DNA of 64,000 nucleotides from Fidelibacterota bacterium (GTDB taxonomy: Bacteria; Fidelibacterota; Marinisomatia; Marinisomatales; UBA1611). This document shows positions 61,802 through 64,000 of this stretch, one piece after another (position 1 is the first letter of the stretch; each line of letters opens with the position of its first letter). Below the pieces are notes generated by a model that saw only the letters and a list, made by a program, of their open reading frames with translations, was not told the DNA's origin and made no database searches. The stretch is from the NCBI GenBank assembly GCA_018658715.1, contig JABHUQ010000084.1:62001-126000 (forward strand), written 5' to 3'. A program made the translations under genes and the position numbers.

Positions 61802-64000
61802 TTATTTTAGGAATATCATTTTTTTGGTACTAGTGAACAATTTATTGCTATAGATTGATTTTGCTCTCATAATAAAAATATAAATACCACTCGATAATCG
61901 TAATCCTGATTTATTCGTGCCATCCCAAACTACAGAACCACTACCAGGGTTTTGATCTCCATCAATTAATGTTTTGACAAGATGTCCGTTTATATTATAC
62001 AATTTTAAGGTTACAACACTATATTCAGGAATTTCATAGCGGATAGTCGTTTTTGGATTAAATGGATTGGGGAAATTATTGTGAAGTGAATACCCCTTTG
62101 GAAGGTCGGTCTCAATTTGCGACCCTACAGTAGTCGTATCTGGATTATAAATATATGTTGTGTGAGAAGAGTTTCCTCCCACTAAAAGTACTTTGCCACT
62201 TTCCAATAGTGTGAGAGTATGATTAAATCGAACTGATGGCATATCGCTTACTCTTACCCATGACATATTAGGAACACTAAACACTTCACATTCTTCTCTA
62301 GTCCCCGTAAGCAACACATTGCCATTAACTAATTTTACAGTCTTCATTCCATATTCTCGGGAAAACTCAAATGGAGCCACTTCGCTCCAAGTACTTGTTA
62401 CATAATTAAAAACTTCACAAGTATCAATATTTCCACCACTGATTAAGAAAATATTCTCGTTAATAGTTTCTAAAGATATGAACGGCCTAGGAAATATAGT
62501 ACCATCAATTTCTGTCCACAATTCAGTTGTAGGATCAAAAAATTCAACTGTGTTAACCGGAGTCCCCCAAAATTCATGGCCGCCTACAACCATAACATTT
62601 CCATTACTGAGCAAAATCGCTTGATGGTCTCCTCTCGGATAATTTAATTCTCCAGTTATTTCCCATTGTCCAGATAATGGATCAAATATTTCACAACTAC
62701 CAATTGTGGATTCTCCAAAGGATGATTCAAAAAATCCTCCTGAAACAAGTATTTTGCCATTTGATAATTTTATTGATGCATGGTTATTTCGTGAATTGTT
62801 CATAGAATCAACTTCAATTATACTATTGTCTGCAATAAAAAAAAGTTCTGTCGAACTTAACGACCCATTTTCATTTAATCCTCCAGTGATTAAAACAAAT
62901 TCGCTATCTAATAATGTACTAGTATGGTTACTTCGTGCATAATTAAGATCATCAGTTAAAACCCATGAATTTCCATAGGGATTATAAATCTCACATTTAT
63001 CAATATAAGGTGGAAATTCATTGTACAAGACTCCACCAGCTACGAATACTCTTCCATCGGGTAAAAGGATTGCTGAATGATCATATCTTTCAAAATTAAT
63101 TGATGCAGCTAGCTCCCAACTATCCGTTCGATTCACGATTTTATTTGCTATATTTGTCGGTACCGAAATAATATTTGAATGGAAAGAGATATCACTAACA
63201 TTATTCACAGCTGTAACATAATATTCTGCACTATTGATAGCAATTTTAGGATTTACTATATCAATCTCATTATCGAGATAAGACGTTATATTGTCTGGTA
63301 GTGATGCAATCAACTGATATTCAGCGCAATGCTCACCTTCATTCGTACTCCTAAATATAGAATAACCATCGATATTAGAATCTGTCACTGCATCCCATTC
63401 TAGGAGTGGATGGTTATTTGAATTTGACCATATCAGATTTTGAGGTACAGAAATATTTTCTACATATGCATCCATAATATCAGATTCATCAAACCCAGTA
63501 TGCATCCTTTCCACTTGACCGTTTGTGAACCATGTCAAGCATTCCAATGATGTATACGATTCAAGATTGTAACAATCCGGATTATATAGATCCTGAATAC
63601 CTGCTTCTTCTGGGTCTTGGTCAATATGATGAATATAATCACAATTTTCATCTACCCATTGTCCATGGTGTAAGTTAGGATCGGGTGGCGTATCGCATAC
63701 AAAATCACCCTTATTTTCACAATCAGGAGCCCAAGGGTATTCAGCGCCTCCCGCTTGAAATTCATGTGTATGATACAGACTAAAACTATGTCCCATTTCA
63801 TGAGAAATTACATGCTCGCCTGATAATCTAGTACCATATATTATAGAGTTGCTCGGAATCGAACCTGCATTAGCCTCAAATCCATTTACTAAAAAAATAT
63901 CTACAGCATTGCTGTGTCCAAATGTTGCAGTTAGATCATATATACTAGTGGAATTATAATAATTATCATCTCGAATAGTTTTTCTCCCAACATCAGTAAA
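61802..64000 (-). CDS. Secreted M43-like metalloprotease with Kelch repeats and sorting domain (5' end outside window)
   Basis: The frame is open to the window edge, giving 732 visible residues; the first ATG inside the window falls within the zinc motif, so it is not the start. HEMGHSFSLYH (residues 67-77) is the HExxHxxxxxH metzincin signature of cytophagalysin/pappalysin (M43) enzymes. Downstream, SYTSLECLTWFTNGQVERM matches the family segment CxxxFTxGQxxRM, but the Met-turn Met appears replaced. A Fn3-like domain is followed by about seven Kelch-type repeats (for example YDHSAILLPDGRVFVAGG, RGDHQAILLSNGNVMVVGG), then a sorting domain (NNFPNPFNPKTTIRYEI ... SGIYIFIMR). A cell-surface or secreted protease is likely. 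Confidence 0.88.
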   Translation of the reverse strand, partial: FTDVGRKTIRDDNYYNSTSIYDLTATFGHSNAVDIFLVNGFEANAGSIPSNSIIYGTRLSGEHVISHEMGHSFSLYHTHEFQAGGAEYPWAPDCENKGDFVCDTPPDPNLHHGQWVDENCDYIHHIDQDPEEAGIQDLYNPDCYNLESYTSLECLTWFTNGQVERMHTGFDESDIMDAYVENISVPQNLIWSNSNNHPLLEWDAVTDSNIDGYSIFRSTNEGEHCAEYQLIASLPDNITSYLDNEIDIVNPKIAINSAEYYVTAVNNVSDISFHSNIISVPTNIANKIVNRTDSWELAASINFERYDHSAILLPDGRVFVAGGVLYNEFPPYIDKCEIYNPYGNSWVLTDDLNYARSNHTSTLLDSEFVLITGGLNENGSLSSTELFFIADNSIIEVDSMNNSRNNHASIKLSNGKILVSGGFFESSFGESTIGSCEIFDPLSGQWEITGELNYPRGDHQAILLSNGNVMVVGGHEFWGTPVNTVEFFDPTTELWTEIDGTIFPRPFISLETINENIFLISGGNIDTCEVFNYVTSTWSEVAPFEFSREYGMKTVKLVNGNVLLTGTREECEVFSVPNMSWVRVSDMPSVRFNHTLTLLESGKVLLVGGNSSHTTYIYNPDTTTVGSQIETDLPKGYSLHNNFPNPFNPKTTIRYEIPEYSVVTLKLYNINGHLVKTLIDGDQNPGSGSVVWDGTNKSGLRLSSGIYIFIMRAKSIYSNKLFTSTKKMIFLK

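Noticed and set aside
1-64000. CRISPR arrays, insertion sequences, prophage, rRNA and tRNA genes
   Set aside because: No regularly spaced direct repeats, transposase or phage genes, or recognisable RNA gene sequences were seen on either strand.

Overview
The window is AT-rich and contains 45 protein genes in long, tightly packed, same-strand runs. It looks like a marine Gram-negative bacterium of the Fibrobacteres-Chlorobi-Bacteroidetes (FCB) group, possibly Marinimicrobia (SAR406) or a relative. The reasons are at least eight secreted proteins ending in a type IX secretion style or FlgD-like C-terminal domain (motifs such as NYPNPFNP ... SGVYFIQL ... K), a PorV/UPF0164-type outer-membrane protein, a TonB-dependent receptor with a carboxypeptidase-regulatory-like N-terminus, many lipoprotein signals and Kdo/LPS genes. 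The taxon is an inference; no rRNA or tRNA gene was seen.

Layout. 1-4098: end of an unknown gene, an acyl-CoA synthetase, then a minus-strand run of adenosine deaminase, GNAT acetyltransferase and short-chain dehydrogenase. 4254-46395: a locus of about 42 kb for taking up and degrading peptidoglycan (muropeptides), arranged around two divergent promoter regions (11158-11352 and 34269-34603) plus a third promoter at about 12568-12617. Its parts are (a) minus strand, 11157 to 4254: glycosyltransferase, BadF-type amino-sugar kinase, SpoIID-like protein, sodium symporter, NagX-like acetyltransferase; (b) plus strand: a ROK-family regulator, then esterase, NagZ/beta-lactamase fusion, DUF1460 amidase, AnmK, U32 protein, NagB/PIG-L fusion; (c) minus strand, 34268 to 22114: secreted beta-propeller-like protein, M23 peptidase, DacB, two LD-carboxypeptidases, SpmA/SpmB, VanX-type dipeptidase, amino-acid permease, beta-lactamase-fold hydrolase, M14 carboxypeptidase; (d) plus strand, 34604 to 46395: FG-GAP protein, TonB receptor, large secreted partner, PorV-like protein, PGRP-type amidase. 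46382-57645: one minus-strand run starting with lysA and continuing through a GH18 protein, three glycosyltransferases, NeuA, NeuB, a KdsC-like phosphatase, Kdo transferase and NamZ (exo-muramidase). 57769-64000: an NlpC/P60 endopeptidase, a small cytochrome c, a UGA-containing SelW-like selenoprotein gene, a repeat-bearing spacer and the C-terminal part of a Kelch-containing M43-like metalloprotease that runs off the window.

How it works together (inference): surface and periplasmic hydrolases (PGRP amidase, GH18, NlpC/P60, M23, NamZ, NagZ, DUF1460 amidase, DacB, LD-carboxypeptidase, VanX) cut cell wall to amino sugars, short peptides and D-Ala-D-Ala. The TonB receptor, symporter and permease import products. 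AnmK, the BadF kinase and NagB/PIG-L feed the sugars to central metabolism. The ROK protein probably represses the system: the same composite motif, WTAGTTAGT-N6-TTCGAA, occurs with identical spacing in all three promoter regions of the locus.

The two most notable items are this apparently co-regulated muropeptide regulon and the hidden selenoprotein at 61174-61401, where an in-frame TGA in a CxxU motif is followed at the right distance by a perfect 8-bp hairpin.
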